From positions 82,292,687 to 82,356,686 of the forward strand of contig CM066732.1 in NCBI GenBank assembly GCA_033961575.1: a DNA stretch of 64,000 nucleotides, written 5' to 3'. Source of the DNA: Aselliscus stoliczkanus. Taxonomy: Eukaryota; Chordata; Mammalia; Chiroptera; Hipposideridae. The notes under the pieces are model-generated. The model searched no databases. It saw only the letters and a list, made by a program, of their open reading frames with translations, and was not told the origin of the DNA. Shown here piece after piece: positions 10,085-21,640 of this stretch; positions within the stretch are counted from its first letter, which is position 1, and each line of letters opens with the position of its first letter. A program made the position numbers and the translations under genes.

Positions 10085-11400
10085 GCCAGCCAGGAGATTG
10101 AAGAAATGGGTCTTGGGAAAAAGGCATGTGAAGGAGGAAATCCAAGGTTGGCCATCAACCTCTCTGTGTGGAGGGGTGCTTGGTATGTTAGATGCTTGTG
10201 ACTGCTGTGTGGGTACGGGGATGCCCCCAAAATGCCAGCTGGTGTAATGCAAGGAATTGCACACTGTGGCAAAGAAGGGAAGAGAACAGCTGCCAGTCAG
10301 CTGGCCTCTACTGTGTACAGTTCGGCTGGCCACCAATGCCCAACTAGAGGTGGAAGCATGGGTTAGAGAGTTGGAAGAACTGAGGTTAGAGAAGGATGTG
10401 CAGTTGTCCACACCTCTGCTAACTTCAGAGCTAGCAGACTAGATGGGAAAGCAGGCTAAAAAATTGGGAGACTTCAGCATGCCATTTTGCAAAGCTAGGA
10501 GGGTGCAAACTGCCATGGATTAAGGTCCAAGTATATGTGACAAAGCCCAATTGAAATGCCAAGAGTTAGAATTTCTGGGATAGAGTGAAGAGGATGCTGT
10601 GATTGACAGTGAAATGGATGAAGCTCCCCATGCCATCTGACCCCTAATACAAAGGAAAGCGAAAGCCCAGGTACAACCCCAGCCAGTGGGGCAACCCCCA
10701 GTTCAGGAAACGGTCATGATGAGACTAATACGCCCACTGAGTTTAGTGATATAGCTGCCAAGTTCCAACAAAAGGTGAGGGAAAGTACCAGCCGTGTGGC
10801 TGTGAGATACAAGGGTGATGGCCTTTCTCTGACTGGGCAGGAGACAGAGAAAATGAGCAAAATTACCACACATCTTGCCTTCCAGCAGTGCCTGCATGGC
10901 GTTTAGGGGGTTCAAGGTACTCACTTCCTTATAGATTGGGCTATTCTAGCCTGCAGGGGGGCTTGGCCCAATAAGGGTGACCTCCCTCGTCCTGGGTATG
11001 TGGGACGCTGGAAATCTATAGAAGGGGTACAACAAATTCTTAGGGAGCTGGAAAAGAGACACAGCATCTCTGCCACTGTCCTTGAAGGCCTGATTAGGCC
11101 ACATTCGCTGCAGGAATGAAAGACAAAATACTCCAATCTGTCCCCCCGCCCCCGCCAGTACCAGGCATGGGATCCTGATATCCATGCTGAGCCCAGTCGT
11201 GGGACAAGACATTTGTGATGTCGGCTGGTCCATTGCTGATCTGGGAGAAACTGACAGATCTCCGGAATGGGTTCAGGCTGTGGGAAAGATCTGGCACAGA
11301 GAGGGAGCTCAGAAAGCTAAAAGGCTATCCAAACCAACTGTAAGGGTTCAGTACAAGTAACCCAGAAGCAAATGTAGTTTGAACTCATTGCTGCCACTGG
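10085..11400 (+). pseudogene. Retroviral gag remnant
   Basis: The reading frame from about 10733 to 11119 stays open apart from one TAG, with a segment AAKFQQKVRE and further on GYVGRWKSIE, and a stop at 11117. Upstream, 10257-10442 encodes a charged, heptad-like stretch (ELEELRLEKD) such as occurs in gag coiled coils. A proline-rich stretch follows the 11117 stop. Order and composition fit a matrix-capsid region, and a protease motif lies just downstream. Multiple stops and frameshifts make it inactive. The class (III/ERVL-like versus I) is uncertain. No intact protein is encoded. Confidence 0.55.
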
Positions 11401-11639
11401 ACCCCACCTAAAAAGGTAGACAGGCAACCCAGTACTGTGTTGGTCAGCCTGTGGAAAGGCTTACAACCTGAAAAAGAGTTCAGACCTGCCCCTATCACCC
11501 TAGCGCTCCACCTGCTCCAGCAGGGGCCTCAGGATACTGTCCTTTGGGGTGGGTTCTTCCCATGCCCCAGGTATCTGATACAAGCCAAAACCATGTTCAG
11601 GTGAGGGCTGTTAGGAATGACTGGATGCCTCATACTGAG

Positions 11640-11745
11640 CTCACTATTCACTGGGCCCACAGAAATAAACACAAAGGGTGCTGGATCTGGTAATACTGGA
11701 GATGAATGCACTCTAGTGCACGGTAACCCTCAGATGAGCTACGAG
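11640..11745 (+). pseudogene. Retroviral protease remnant
   Basis: The segment ggatctggtaatactggaga reads GSGNTGDECTLVHGNP, resembling the retroviral aspartic protease active-site region, with the catalytic Asp of the D-T/S-G triad replaced by Asn. Recognisable retroviral sequence stops shortly after, at about 11745, where reverse transcriptase would be expected. The missing pol is of the kind found on the opposite strand at 18400-21870. Confidence 0.5.
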
Positions 11746-12680
11746 CAACAACGTGAACCAATCTCACATGCATAATGTGACTGAGACAGGTAAGACATGA
11801 AAGAATAACGGCAGTATGACATAGTGTACACAAGCTAGCCAGAACAAAAATATATCATTTATTGATACATACAAAAAGGGCAAAAATATATAAAGGAATG
11901 CAAGTAAGTGACTACTATAAAAATCAAGACAGTCATTCCCTCTAAGGCCATGGTATCTTCCTTTGGCATCAAAAAAGATACCAAGTAAATTATGCCCTGC
12001 ACTTACCTTGGCAATATTCTAATTCTTGATCTAGGTGGAATTTTCCACAGATAACAACACTATTCTCTGTGATCTTTCTGTGATCTAACACTTCCCAATA
12101 GAAAATTGGTGCTTGTGACTGCTCAGGCAAGTAGGATATGAAGTGAACTAGGTCATGAATAGGCTTCTGCCTTGCTCTATGTCAGGAAACTTGCCCGTGG
12201 AACCCAATTACCATGATGTGAGGATGTCTAAATTAGCCTCTGAAAAGAGACCTCACAGAGAGACTACATGGAGAGGCCTCAGTGAAGAGAAATGAGGCCT
12301 CCAGCCAACTACCAATATTAATCACCAAATTCATGAGTAATAAGCCTTCAAGCCTTCCAGTTGGGGGGCATATAACTCACAGCGAAAAGTATTTCCATTT
12401 AAAATTTTGGAGCCACAATAGGGGCTTGTTAAATATGTCTTGAATTGAAATGACTTAGACCAAATCCCTTTAAGGCTTGCCTCTATATAAATCTTGGATA
12501 GAGCATTCATAAACCATAAGTTCCAGAGAGGGTTTTCACACAAAGCTCATCAGAGATTCCTTCCCTATTTACTTGATAAGAATGAACATTTACAATGCTA
12601 GGTTTTATTATGTCACCCCCAATTCAAACCTTTCGAGGGCCCCCACTGCCTACTGTATCTATTAAAAACATTTAGCCTAA
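11746..12680. other. Nothing recognised
   Basis: AT-rich sequence between the retroviral fragment and the next SINE. The minus-strand open stretch at 12331-12543 (70 codons) has no recognisable similarity. Confidence 0.5.
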
Positions 12681-12832
12681 GGGCTGGCCGAGTGGCTCAG
12701 TTGGTTAAGAGCTCACTCAAGAGTGCAAGCTGAGCTCTGAACAACAGCTGTTCGAGGCCAGCCTGAGCTGAGTTGCCATTGAGCTGCCAACAGGTGGCAG
12801 GATGGCTCAGCTAAAAAAAAAAAAAACAGAAA
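12681..12832 (+). mobile_element. tRNA-derived SINE, second lineage, short form
   Basis: It starts gggctggccgagtggctcag, continues with gttaagagctcactcaagag and a B-box-like ctgttcgaggcc, and ends with caacaggtggcaggatggct and an A-rich tail. The motif ttagcctaa flanks both sides (12672-12680 and 12842-12850), part of an imperfect target-site duplication. It is distinct from the ggccggcc lineage but equals the first ~150 bp of the long element at 61574. Confidence 0.85.
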
Positions 12833-12850
12833 AAAACACACTTAGCCTAA

Positions 12851-13865
12851 TATTTAAAGCCTTTTCATTTAGATTGTACGTTTCTTTCACCCTTCATTTT
12901 AATAATTATATAATGTACATTTCCACTCAATAATATTAGCTAGAAACATATTTAATAAAACTAATTAAGTATTTTCAAATAGGAGATCTAAGCCTATCAC
13001 CTTTTAGTTCAGCCATTCATATGCTATGGAGAAAGCACCTGGAAGTTAAAGTTCCTCACTTAAAAAAGAAAAAAAAAAAGAATCTATAAAAGAGAAATAG
13101 AATTCCTGCCACCCTCACTCAGTAGGATACTGCAATAATTAATGAGGTAATGTAATAAAAAGTGCTTTGACCTATTACCATGAAGAGTGCTTTACAGAGG
13201 TACTTTATTGTAATTATTTTCTGCATTTACCTTTAATGCCATATCTAAAAAATGTAACTTTCCAGTATACAAAAGTTGTCTCAAAATCATCTGTTCCAAT
13301 CTTGACTCTTAGCTATTTTTTCTTTAAAGTAATTAAAATCATCACCTTATGTAATTGTTTGTATTACAGATTAATGTGATAAATTGAGATAATGTATTTA
13401 AAGCGATCGATTCTTGGTAAGACAATAATAAATGCTTTTTTTTGTTGTTTGCAGTCATAATTGTTATAGTAGAATTTTTTTTTACAAGTTATATCAGTGC
13501 AGTTTGCAGGAATATCTGGAAAAGGAGGGAAGCCAATTAAAGTTGGAATGTTGGCATTTGATAGATTATCCAGGAAATAAATAAATGGAGATTATATTCT
13601 TGGATGATAGATACTTGTTTTCTTGTTTGATTGTGTGTTTTTGAATGGCCTATTGTCCAATCACGCCACATTTTAAAATCGAACTTTCAAAAACAGTTCA
13701 CAATAATGATCCAGCTGAGATAAAGTTGTTCAAGAAGCAATTCTTCACTGAGGGATCATTATTGAAGCCAATTTCCTTTCTGGAACACAGGACGTATAAA
13801 CCAAAGACAGACTGCTTTCAATGTAGTAATAAATTAGATCTGTTAATAACTATCAAATGTTGAAC
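12851..13865. other. Nothing recognised
   Basis: About 1 kb of AT-rich DNA. Open stretches 13167-13379 and 13645-13863 (70-72 codons) are lysine/phenylalanine-rich and unrelated to anything I know. Confidence 0.5.
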
Positions 13866-13868
13866 AAA

Positions 13869-14072
13869 AGTCATGGCAATAAACTTATATTCATCACACT
13901 AAACCTATATACATCACACTTCCTGATTTCAAAATACATTATAAAGCTACAGTAATCAAAAGTTTGGTACTGGCACAAAAGCATACATATCAAGCAAGGG
14001 AAGACATAGAGAGCCCAGAAATTAACCCACACATATACAGTCAATTGATCTTCAGCAAGAAGTGAAAGGTCC
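13869..14072 (+). mobile_element. L1 ORF2 fragment
   Basis: The segment catcacacttcctgatttca through ggtactggcacaaaagcata and cagtcaattgatcttcagc is a degraded piece of the L1 ORF2 C-terminal half. It is about 200 bp, with no tail or duplication. Confidence 0.8.
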
Positions 14073-14319
14073 TATATCCCATTTCCAAACCTTCGTAACA
14101 TCTACTGAACTAATGTGTTTTTCTCTTTAAAATATCCCCAAAGATATGGGATGTTCCTGTGCTTATAGGATTTTGAAATTTTGTTTTAAGGAATCAAAAG
14201 AAATCTGTTCTGTGAGCAGGTTTTTAAATTTGGCTTAAGGTCTCTGATTCAGGGAACAAGCAATCTCCTTCCAACCTTCTTTTCCACTGGAGAGATGCCC
14301 CTTTTCAACCTGTGCTTCT

Positions 14320-14905
14320 TGGTCCAACGCAAATCAATGAACTCAAGACCCAATATACCATGTCTTAAAAATCCATTTAGAAAACAATTGCTCCATTCAA
14401 AGTTCGTTTCCTTCCTTTATCCGAAATTTCTGGAAATGTAATTTTGCAGCAAGCATTTCATTTCTCTTGTTGAAATAGACTGAAGTAAATGTAAAGTCAA
14501 TGATTAGATAAACGTAATGTCTTGGGTTGACGCCACAGTGCAATTTTCGATGGTGTGGTCAGTACTGATAGCTGTTTTGTACAGTTACTCAGCTGAATAA
14601 TGGGACAAATTCCCATGGTGCTATTTAAAATACCATGTGGCTCCTCTCAATTAATATTACCAAAAGTACTTTGGCACACATACAAAAAGCATGAGGGATT
14701 AGTGCTGAGCATGCAAGTGCAGTCCTCTTTTGCTCTGTGCAGAGATTGTCCTTTATACAATGAACTGTATCTGTGTACATTTTATTTACTGAGCTGCATC
14801 TCATGCAATAAACAACACAACAAAGATTATTCCGCCTTCAAAAATCACTTTTATGAGGTTATAAATAGAAAGCCCACGTTAACTAATCTCCGACAGTACA
14901 GTTAA
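14320..14905. other. Unique sequence, possible conserved non-coding element
   Basis: No repeat family is recognisable and local composition is more balanced than its surroundings, with several homeodomain-like taatta/ttaat and octamer-like tgcaat motifs. The 101-codon open stretch at 14600-14905 has codons and content that do not suggest a real protein. A regulatory role is only a guess to be tested by alignment. Confidence 0.25.
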
Positions 14906-15140
14906 AGAGTAAAACCTGATGAAGTTAACACACAATACAGTCATGCACACAAGCACTGCAGCCATAGAAACACATTATGAAGCCTCTTTATTTTAAGGGC
15001 AAGGAAACATATGTCTCTTCTCAATTCTCTGCTATCAAGGTGCATATCATTCAATATGAAAGGGGGAAAAGGAAAGAGCTAAATTTCTTTTACTGGTAAG
15101 GAATGAAAAACAGAGTATCAATAGAGACTTTAGACATTTT

Positions 15141-15346
15141 TTTGGAAATGCAGAAGCTAAATTTTTTTTTTTTTTTTGGAAAAGCAAAAGCTAAATTTTC
15201 TGGTACACTGGTACCCAGAATGCATAACACAGGAGTGAATCAAATGATACAATGATAAATACCTATTTTTTTTTTTTGTTCTTTGTTCTTTTTAAGATTT
15301 TATTGGGGAATTGGAGGAGGGGAACAGCATTGGGGAATTGGGGAAG
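15141..15346 (+). repeat. 206-bp direct duplication, copy 1
   Basis: From tttggaaatgcagaagctaa to ggggaattggggaag the sequence recurs almost identically at 16329-16537, apart from T-run length and a few bases. The unit includes an internal near-repeat (ggaaatgcagaagctaaatt and ggaaaagcaaaagctaaatt flanking a T-run), the left target site of a SINE and the first ~80 bp of the SINE tail. Confidence 0.95.
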
Positions 15347-15694
15347 GGGAACAGACAATTTCTTCAGTCTAGTTGTGGAGGATGCTGCTTCACTGGCCCA
15401 TGTTGGTATTGGGATCAATGCGCTCTTCCAGGGTGAGGCAGTCATTAGCTGGCCATTGGACAACCGCTGACAGTGGCTCATGGCAGCTCATGCCGGCTGC
15501 CAGCCTCTCATGGTAACATAGGGCAGCCCACTGCAGCCTACGCAGTTGCCAGCACCGGGTGGAGCTGTTGTTCACTGTCTTAGCTGTAGAGGGTGCAGCG
15601 TCTCTGGTCCTCATGTGGGATCCGAACCAGGGCCCTGATGCTCAGAGCTGGCGTCCCAAGCCAACTCTTAACCAATGCGCCACTCTGCTGGCCC
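15265..15694 (-). mobile_element. Long-form tRNA-derived SINE
   Basis: Read on the minus strand it has the tRNA-like head (ggccagcagagtggcgcatt), the long body and the ccaataaaatctt tail. The motif ataaatacct flanks it at 15255-15264 and 15695-15704 as target-site duplication. It is more diverged in the middle than 579-1039, so older or from another subfamily. Confidence 0.85.
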
Positions 15695-15704
15695 AATAAA
15701 TACC

Positions 15705-16089
15705 TGCTTTTAAGTCTTGCTTCCTGTGATGCTTGTTCTTCCGTGGTTATATTTCACTGTTACATAGAAATGCATGATTACCAGGAAGGATATCCAGTCA
15801 GCATTATGTGTTTCAGTGATCAAAATGACTAATATCTACAATTTACCTTTCTTAAAATTAAAATGTGTAATATTTCCTAACACATCTAACAAATATTTGT
15901 TAAAATCAATACACTGACATTTTATTTTATAGTGTCCATAGGTCCAGCACAGGATAGTTTGTTTTTTAGAAAGATTTGTTGTCTCTCATATTGAAGTATA
16001 TGTGATCATTATTTGCAACATTTAAAATAGTTTTTATGATTGAGTATTGTTTAGTTATCAGTATTCATATTAATCAAAATCCTATAGTA
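15705..16089. other. Nothing recognised
   Basis: AT-rich stretch between a SINE and the U6 pseudogene, with no supported feature. Confidence 0.5.
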
Positions 16090-16183
16090 GTACTTGCTTT
16101 GGCAGCACATATACAAAAACTGGAATGATACCAAGATTAGTATATCCCCTGCATAAGGATGACATACAAATTTGTGAAGCATT
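16090..16183 (+). pseudogene. U6 snRNA retropseudogene
   Basis: gtacttgctttggcagcaca opens a copy of U6 spliceosomal RNA, and gcataaggatgacatac with caaatttgtgaagcatta closes it. A few bases are lost in the middle (cagaga becomes cca) and several substitutions break the conserved central region, so it cannot be functional. No proximal sequence element or TATA at the U6 spacing is visible upstream. It is followed by a CA repeat and an A-tract, consistent with L1-mediated insertion. Confidence 0.9.
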
Positions 16184-16214
<31 letters not shown>

Positions 16215-16227
16215 AAAAAAAAAAAAT
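16184..16227. repeat. (CA)n plus A-tract following the U6 pseudogene
   Basis: About 26 bp of CA repeat then about 17 A, in the place of a retroposon tail. Confidence 0.9.
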
Positions 16228-16328
16228 CTATATGGCATCTTGTTCCATGTCATGAAAAAAAATCTTAATACATATTTGGAGACATATGCTTATGACCATA
16301 ACTTATAAATATAGATATATTCTGAAAT

Positions 16329-16537
16329 TTTGGAAATGCAGAAGCTAAATTTTTTTTTTTTTTTTTTTTGGAAAAGCAAAAGCTAAATTTTCTGGTACAC
16401 TGGTACCCAGAATGCATAACACAGGAGTGAATCAAATGATACAATGATAAATACCTATTTTTTTTTTTGTTCTTTGTTCTTTTTAAGATTTTATTGGGGA
16501 ATTGGGGGAGGGGAACAGCATTGGGGAATTGGGGAAG
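16329..16537 (+). repeat. 206-bp direct duplication, copy 2, with truncated SINE end
   Basis: Near-identical copy of 15141-15346, 1188 bp downstream. It contains the SINE target site and the first part of the SINE tail, then stops inside the SINE at ggggaag with unrelated sequence (tttcattctttat) after it. The break inside the SINE shows that copying occurred after the SINE inserted at 15265. Confidence 0.95.
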
Positions 16538-17150
16538 TTTCATTCTTTATAAATAACTTTTTATTCTTTAAAAATAACTGTTTAAAAAAATTCTCCAAAA
16601 ATATTTTAGCTTTTTCTCTGTATTGTTAGAAGTCTATAATTAAACAATCCTTTGTTTAAATATTTTGGGGTTTTTTTGGCTTTATTCTGTCTCTCTGAAA
16701 ACTTGTCTCTTTTTCTTGGTGTTACAAAATTGCATTATGGTATATCTTGATTGAGGCTATTTTAATTCATTGGGCTGGTACTTCGTGAATGATTTATCAA
16801 TATGGAGTCATTTTTTTTCTTTTCTAAGGACTCTCACAAATTACTTCTTTTTAATTTTCTCCCACTGCATTTTCTCTAGTCTTCTACAGTTCTACTAGAA
16901 AATGTTTAAACATGTGGATCTGTTCTCCACTATTTTCTATCTCTTTGCCTTTTCCCCCTCTTTTTAGATTTCCTCTACTTTATCTTCCAAACTTTCTACT
17001 AATTTTTTCAAATAGCATCCAACTTTGTTGTTTTGGATGCAACAAATAGCTGATCTTTTCTTCTTGGGGATACTCTGAGTTACAGACTTTTGTCTTGTTT
17101 TGATTATATTCCTCTTCCTTAAATTCTCTCAGTTACTTCTAATCTTTGTT
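16538..17150. other. Pyrimidine-rich AT-rich stretch, not assigned
   Basis: About 600 bp rich in T and C on the plus strand (many tttct and ttctc motifs), which resembles an old LINE lying on the minus strand. I could not place it in a family. Confidence 0.35.
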
Positions 17151-18399
17151 CTTTTGTTGTTGTTTTGTTTTGTTTATTGCAGGCTTCACCAATGGTGGTA
17201 GACAAGTTTTAATTGCTAAAGAATTAGCTCAGGACTTGCAATTATCATGCTTTAGGAATGTACAGGTTATTGCAAGAAAAGAATACAAAATGGTAACAGC
17301 AATGAAACAAGGAAATGCATCTCAACCAACGGAGGACTGACAGCCCAGATCAGAAGCCAGCAGTTTGCTCTGATTGTTCTCTACTGAGGATTGTAGTGGA
17401 TACACTTTCTCAAATAATAAACCACAAAGATAGGCACAGAAGACCGCGGAACCAGGGGACCAACTGTAGGCATATTTTTGCAGCATAACCAGTAACAACC
17501 GCAGAGCCCTGTGGGTTTCTCACTTAAACCAGGTGTAAACCATCATCTCACTGTTACCAGTAAACAAGGCTCATATGCCAGTACAAACCACCCAAAACTC
17601 ATCCTGGCCACTAGAAAGAAAGCAACAATAGTATTAATCAGTACAATACACACTATGACTATGTATCAAAACTGTCTTGGTCTCTCTCTTGAGACTGCAG
17701 AACAGCTCACACTAATTCCAGGCACACTGGAATTAACCCTCACAGCACAGAGGCTTTCCTTAAAAGCATGAAACGAAAACATTGTCTGAAACTCTGGATG
17801 CATTTGCAGGGCTTACCTCTAAATCCCGGTGAACAGGCATCGTCTTTGGAAAACACCGAATGGAAACTTGTGGAACTTTATGACTTGAGACTCATCAGGT
17901 TCTTTAGAGGTTAGGATCCTAGAGAAGCCAGCACTAGTGGAAGTTCCCATTGGGCAACCTCTCACAAGACCGCAGCAGCGAAACCCCGCGATGTTTCCTT
18001 CACACCTCCTCCTCCTCCGCTGGAAAACCTGGCCAGGGAGCCCCGCAGCCCTGCGGGATCACATTTTGCCCCATGCTTTCAGTAAAGTTATTGTACTAGC
18101 AATTGCCAGAGAAGATGTTTCAGTTGTTGCTTCCCACACTTGTTCGAGTAAAGGGTTTTCAGTTCACACTTTGGACAGACCAAATGTTACAAATTAACAG
18201 ATAAAACATTTACTGGATGAAGCGGTTTTCATGGAGACTGCCTCACCCTGACAATTACTGAAGCAAGACTTCACTATTAAGACCCTGCCTATGGGGCCAC
18301 TGCTGCAATGTCACCTACAATCCACTATGGAAGGCACGTCTTTCCATACTATGTTTACATCATCAGTGAAGGAGTGAAGAGGGCACTCTACAGCTTTGT
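17151..18399. other. Unassigned stretch bordering retroviral pol, possible LTR or 3' region
   Basis: This 1.2-kb segment is less AT-rich than its neighbours, includes a small CG-bearing patch at about 17970-18060, and sits where the 3' end of the minus-strand retrovirus (18400-21870) should be. On the minus strand there is an attaaaact motif near 17210 and an AATAAA near 17173, loosely like the putative LTR at 9440-10065, but too weak to call. The open stretches at 17146-17340, 17511-17771 and 17937-18197 resemble no known protein. Confidence 0.3.
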
Positions 18400-19259
18400 C
18401 CTGGTGGTGTCCCGGGATTTTCCCACATGAAATTCAAATCATTGCTCTCTCAAGACTTTGTCCTTAAAGTAGCTCCTAATGTGGGAACAGTGTGGGGAAC
18501 ATACATTCCAAGGACAGGAGAGTAAAGAGTCTCTGATTGCCCAGGTCCAGGTAGAGGGTCAATCAGTGGTCATGTCCTGTCAATACAACTGTTGTATACG
18601 TGGGCAACAGCCCTCTCTAGCATTTGAGTGGGCCCACTGCAGGAAGGTATTACCATCAGGTATCCATATAGTGATCAGACACCACAGGAGCAGAAGTCTA
18701 AGGTCAAAAGAATATTTAGTAGGAACTTGTATGGGAACTTGGACGGGAAGGTCTTTCCTCCATAAGACTTATACTTGTGGCCAAATCTTTAGATGTGAAT
18801 GTGACTACATCTTTAGGAATTTGACCTGGTTGTGCATACCATACATGTTGGCTGGGGACACAGTACAATCAGGTGTGAGGAGACAGTCTGGGGTGGGAGA
18901 TGCCACACAAGGACTCCCACCTCCTTCCCTCTTTCACTAGTGCATTTTCCATTCCAGGTGTAGTGTCTTTCAACATGTATAGCTTGCAGTAGGAAAGTGA
19001 CATCTCAGTGGAGACTGAATAGTTCTTTCTCACTCATGAGTGTGAAGTAACTTACCCATCCAGTTGGGATTTCCCACTGCAAATTCCAGTACATGACCCC
19101 TTTCCCAGGTGTGATGGAGCTCGGTATTCTCAGCAGCATACCATGTTGATCCATACTGAGAGGTGAGACAGTAGCTATCTCCCGAGACTTTCATACATTT
19201 ACAACTAGTGTAGGGGTCCCCATTCTGGGATATAAGGCAGTAGGCCCTACTGGTTGATC

Positions 19260-19760
19260 ATTCAAATGTATCAAAGCCTACGACGTACTTTACTCCATAT
19301 GTCCAAGGCAGTCTTACCTGTTAGAAATTTAATGTGGTGTTTTAATATTCCATTCTTTCTACCAACCTTACTGCTTGTGGGTTATAGGCGAGATGGAACC
19401 TCGCATTACTGCTTGTGGGTTATAGGCAAGATTCAATGTCAGGTTCTTTGCCCCCTCTTGCATATCATAACCTTTGAAAGGTGATCCCTGATCACTGTCT
19501 TTGATGAGGGCATCTGTACATTAGCTTCTCTAATTCTCTAATGGTGGCAGCCTGGTGTGCATGGTGACAGGAAAAACTTAGGTTAGGACAGATTCAGTGT
19601 TTACACAAATCAAGACACATTTAGAACCCTCACTCAGTGGAAGGGGCCAAAATAATCAATTTGCAAATCTCTTATGGATTGGGAACTGCAGTGGATGACC
19701 CCAGACTCCGTTGGCAGTTTCGTTGGGCATTGTTTAGAATACACAGGACATGCTGTTATG
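19260..19760 (-). pseudogene. Retroviral integrase remnant
   Basis: On the plus strand ccaaggcagtcttacctgtt and aatgtggtgttttaatattc are the reverse complement of a conserved integrase-core segment of ERVL-like elements (just past the first catalytic acidic residues). A 38-bp tandem duplication (copies start at 19370 and 19408) lies within it, giving a frameshift. It is heavily degraded. Confidence 0.65.
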
Positions 19761-21099
19761 CATTCACCAAGTCACTGTATTTCAAGGGCTATCCAGTATC
19801 CTAGGCAATGAGCCATCCCATGCAGGAGCTGCAGCAGCCACTTTTCCTATGCACCCAATCTGAAGAGTCGGTTGCTAGGCTCATGCCTGGTCTAGAGAAT
19901 CAGCTTCCTTATTGCCGGGGGATGTCAGTGCTATTACAAGCTACAATAGACCGTGGAAGACAGGGAGGACAGCTTCAGGCTCTTGAAGGTGAACTCAAAT
20001 GTCTTTTTACAGATCCTGACCCACAAGGGCTGATTCATGATCATCTGCTCATAAGCTCCTCATTGCCCAAACCATAGAGTTAGCCCCTTTAGAACAACCC
20101 AACTATCAACACAAAGGGTTAATGACCAGGGCACATGAATTATCTATCACCAGCCAAAACCACTCTGAGTTCATCATCCCACTGGCTGCTGTGGTTTGTT
20201 TCTCTTCCCATCCAGATGGTGTCACTGTTGGGCTGAATAGTGACTGCAGTTCCTGCAGGTTGGTTCCCCTGACCAGACTCATCTGCTTACCAGCATTAGT
20301 GGGAGGATCCCCCACTCCCTCTCTACAGGCTACTGAGGCACCACAGGAACAGCGGAGGGGTATTTGGAGGTTCTATGTACTCTAAAGGTCTAGTAACACC
20401 CACATTTCTAGAGACGGTGGACAGACAGGGTATTCCTCTGCTGCAAAGATATGCTATGTAGTCAAAATGGGAGTTTGAGCCTCGGCAAAGGCAGGTGGAT
20501 GAAACATATTCTGAACCCACCCCTAGATAGGAAGGGAAGTTCTTAACATGTTGATACGTTGTTCCTTTGTGAGAGGCACTACAGGAGGGGCACCGTGTAT
20601 AATTCAAGGAGCTGTTGCTCCATGAGTGTGTATGGGGTGTCTCTCCCCTTCCAGAGATGCAAGCAAAATCCTAGGGATCCTCTTTCCTTCTGTCATCTGT
20701 GCAATTCCAACCTTCCCAGAGTTAGACACATCTAACTCAACTAGCAGCCCTGCTGGAGAGATGCCCAGAACTTTAATCTGCCTCACTAGTGTTTTCACCT
20801 GCTCAGAGGCAGCTTATTGCTCTGACCCCCATGTGTCTTCTTAACCAGGTGATTCAAGGGATGGAGACAGTGTACCAGGTGGGAAATAAAAGTCTTCAAT
20901 AACCCCAAAATCTCCGCAAAAGCTTGCACATCTTTCATGTTCTTAGTAGGTGAATAGGCCTGCACCTTCTTAATAACAGCCTCTGGGACAATGCATATCT
21001 TGCCTGACCATACAGCACGAAAAACCTTATGGCAGTACCTGGGCCTTAAATTTTCATCTTCTCACTCTCAGGTGTCCCAGCAAAGCCTGCAGAGTGTCC

Positions 21100-21640
21100 T
21101 GCAGAGAGGCAAGTCTTCACATGTCAACATTCTATCATCAATGTAACAGGCCAATTTTACTGATGGGCGGGGAGGAGAACAGGAATGGGTCTCAGGCTAG
21201 CAACCTATGGCATGCTGTGGGGACTGTGTGGGTGGATTGGGGAAACACTCAAAAGATCCATTATTGCCCCTTCCACATGAAGGCAAACTGGTCTTGGGAC
21301 TCGGTGGGCAGGAGTACATTGAAAAAAACATTTGCTAAGTCCAGTACAACATGGTACACTCCTAGGACTGTGATCAAAACATCTAAGGGACTGGCAATGT
21401 TGAACATATCCTCATCAATGAGAGGGCACTACCTTGTTCAATTATCAGTAGTGTGCTATTATCTGCCATCAGCCATCTGGCTTTTTTACTGTCTAGACTA
21501 GGCTATCAAAAGCACTATAAGCAGGGCATACAAGACCCACTTGGTGCAGTTCTTGGATAGTTTCTCCTATTTCCTTATGCTCCCCCCACCCCTGGCAATT
21601 CATATTGTTTGTCAGTTACCACGCTTCCGGGCACAGTAGG
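21100..21640 (-). pseudogene. Retroviral reverse transcriptase remnant
   Basis: Minus-strand translation gives DLANVFFNVLL followed by ESQDQFAF, matching the block of retroviral reverse transcriptase that contains the first catalytic Asp, and a shifted piece with FPQSTHTVPT corresponds to the next conserved block. The YxDD catalytic block is expected a little further toward lower coordinates and is not recognisable. Several stops and frameshifts interrupt it. Confidence 0.75.

Noticed and set aside
16090..16183. Functional U6 snRNA gene
   Set aside because: Internal deletion and substitutions in the conserved central region and no recognisable upstream promoter elements.
17146..17340. Possible exon (acceptor-like tttattgcag followed by an open frame ending in TGA)
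   Set aside because: No upstream exon, no known protein similarity, and it sits next to retroviral sequence. Acceptor-like strings are frequent in pyrimidine-rich DNA.
18479..18940. 153-codon plus-strand cysteine-rich open frame that could suggest a secreted protein
   Set aside because: It lies antisense to the retroviral 3' region, has no signal peptide and no recognisable family, and continues into retroviral sequence read on the other strand.
21094..21501. 135-codon plus-strand frame
   Set aside because: Antisense of the reverse transcriptase remnant on the minus strand.
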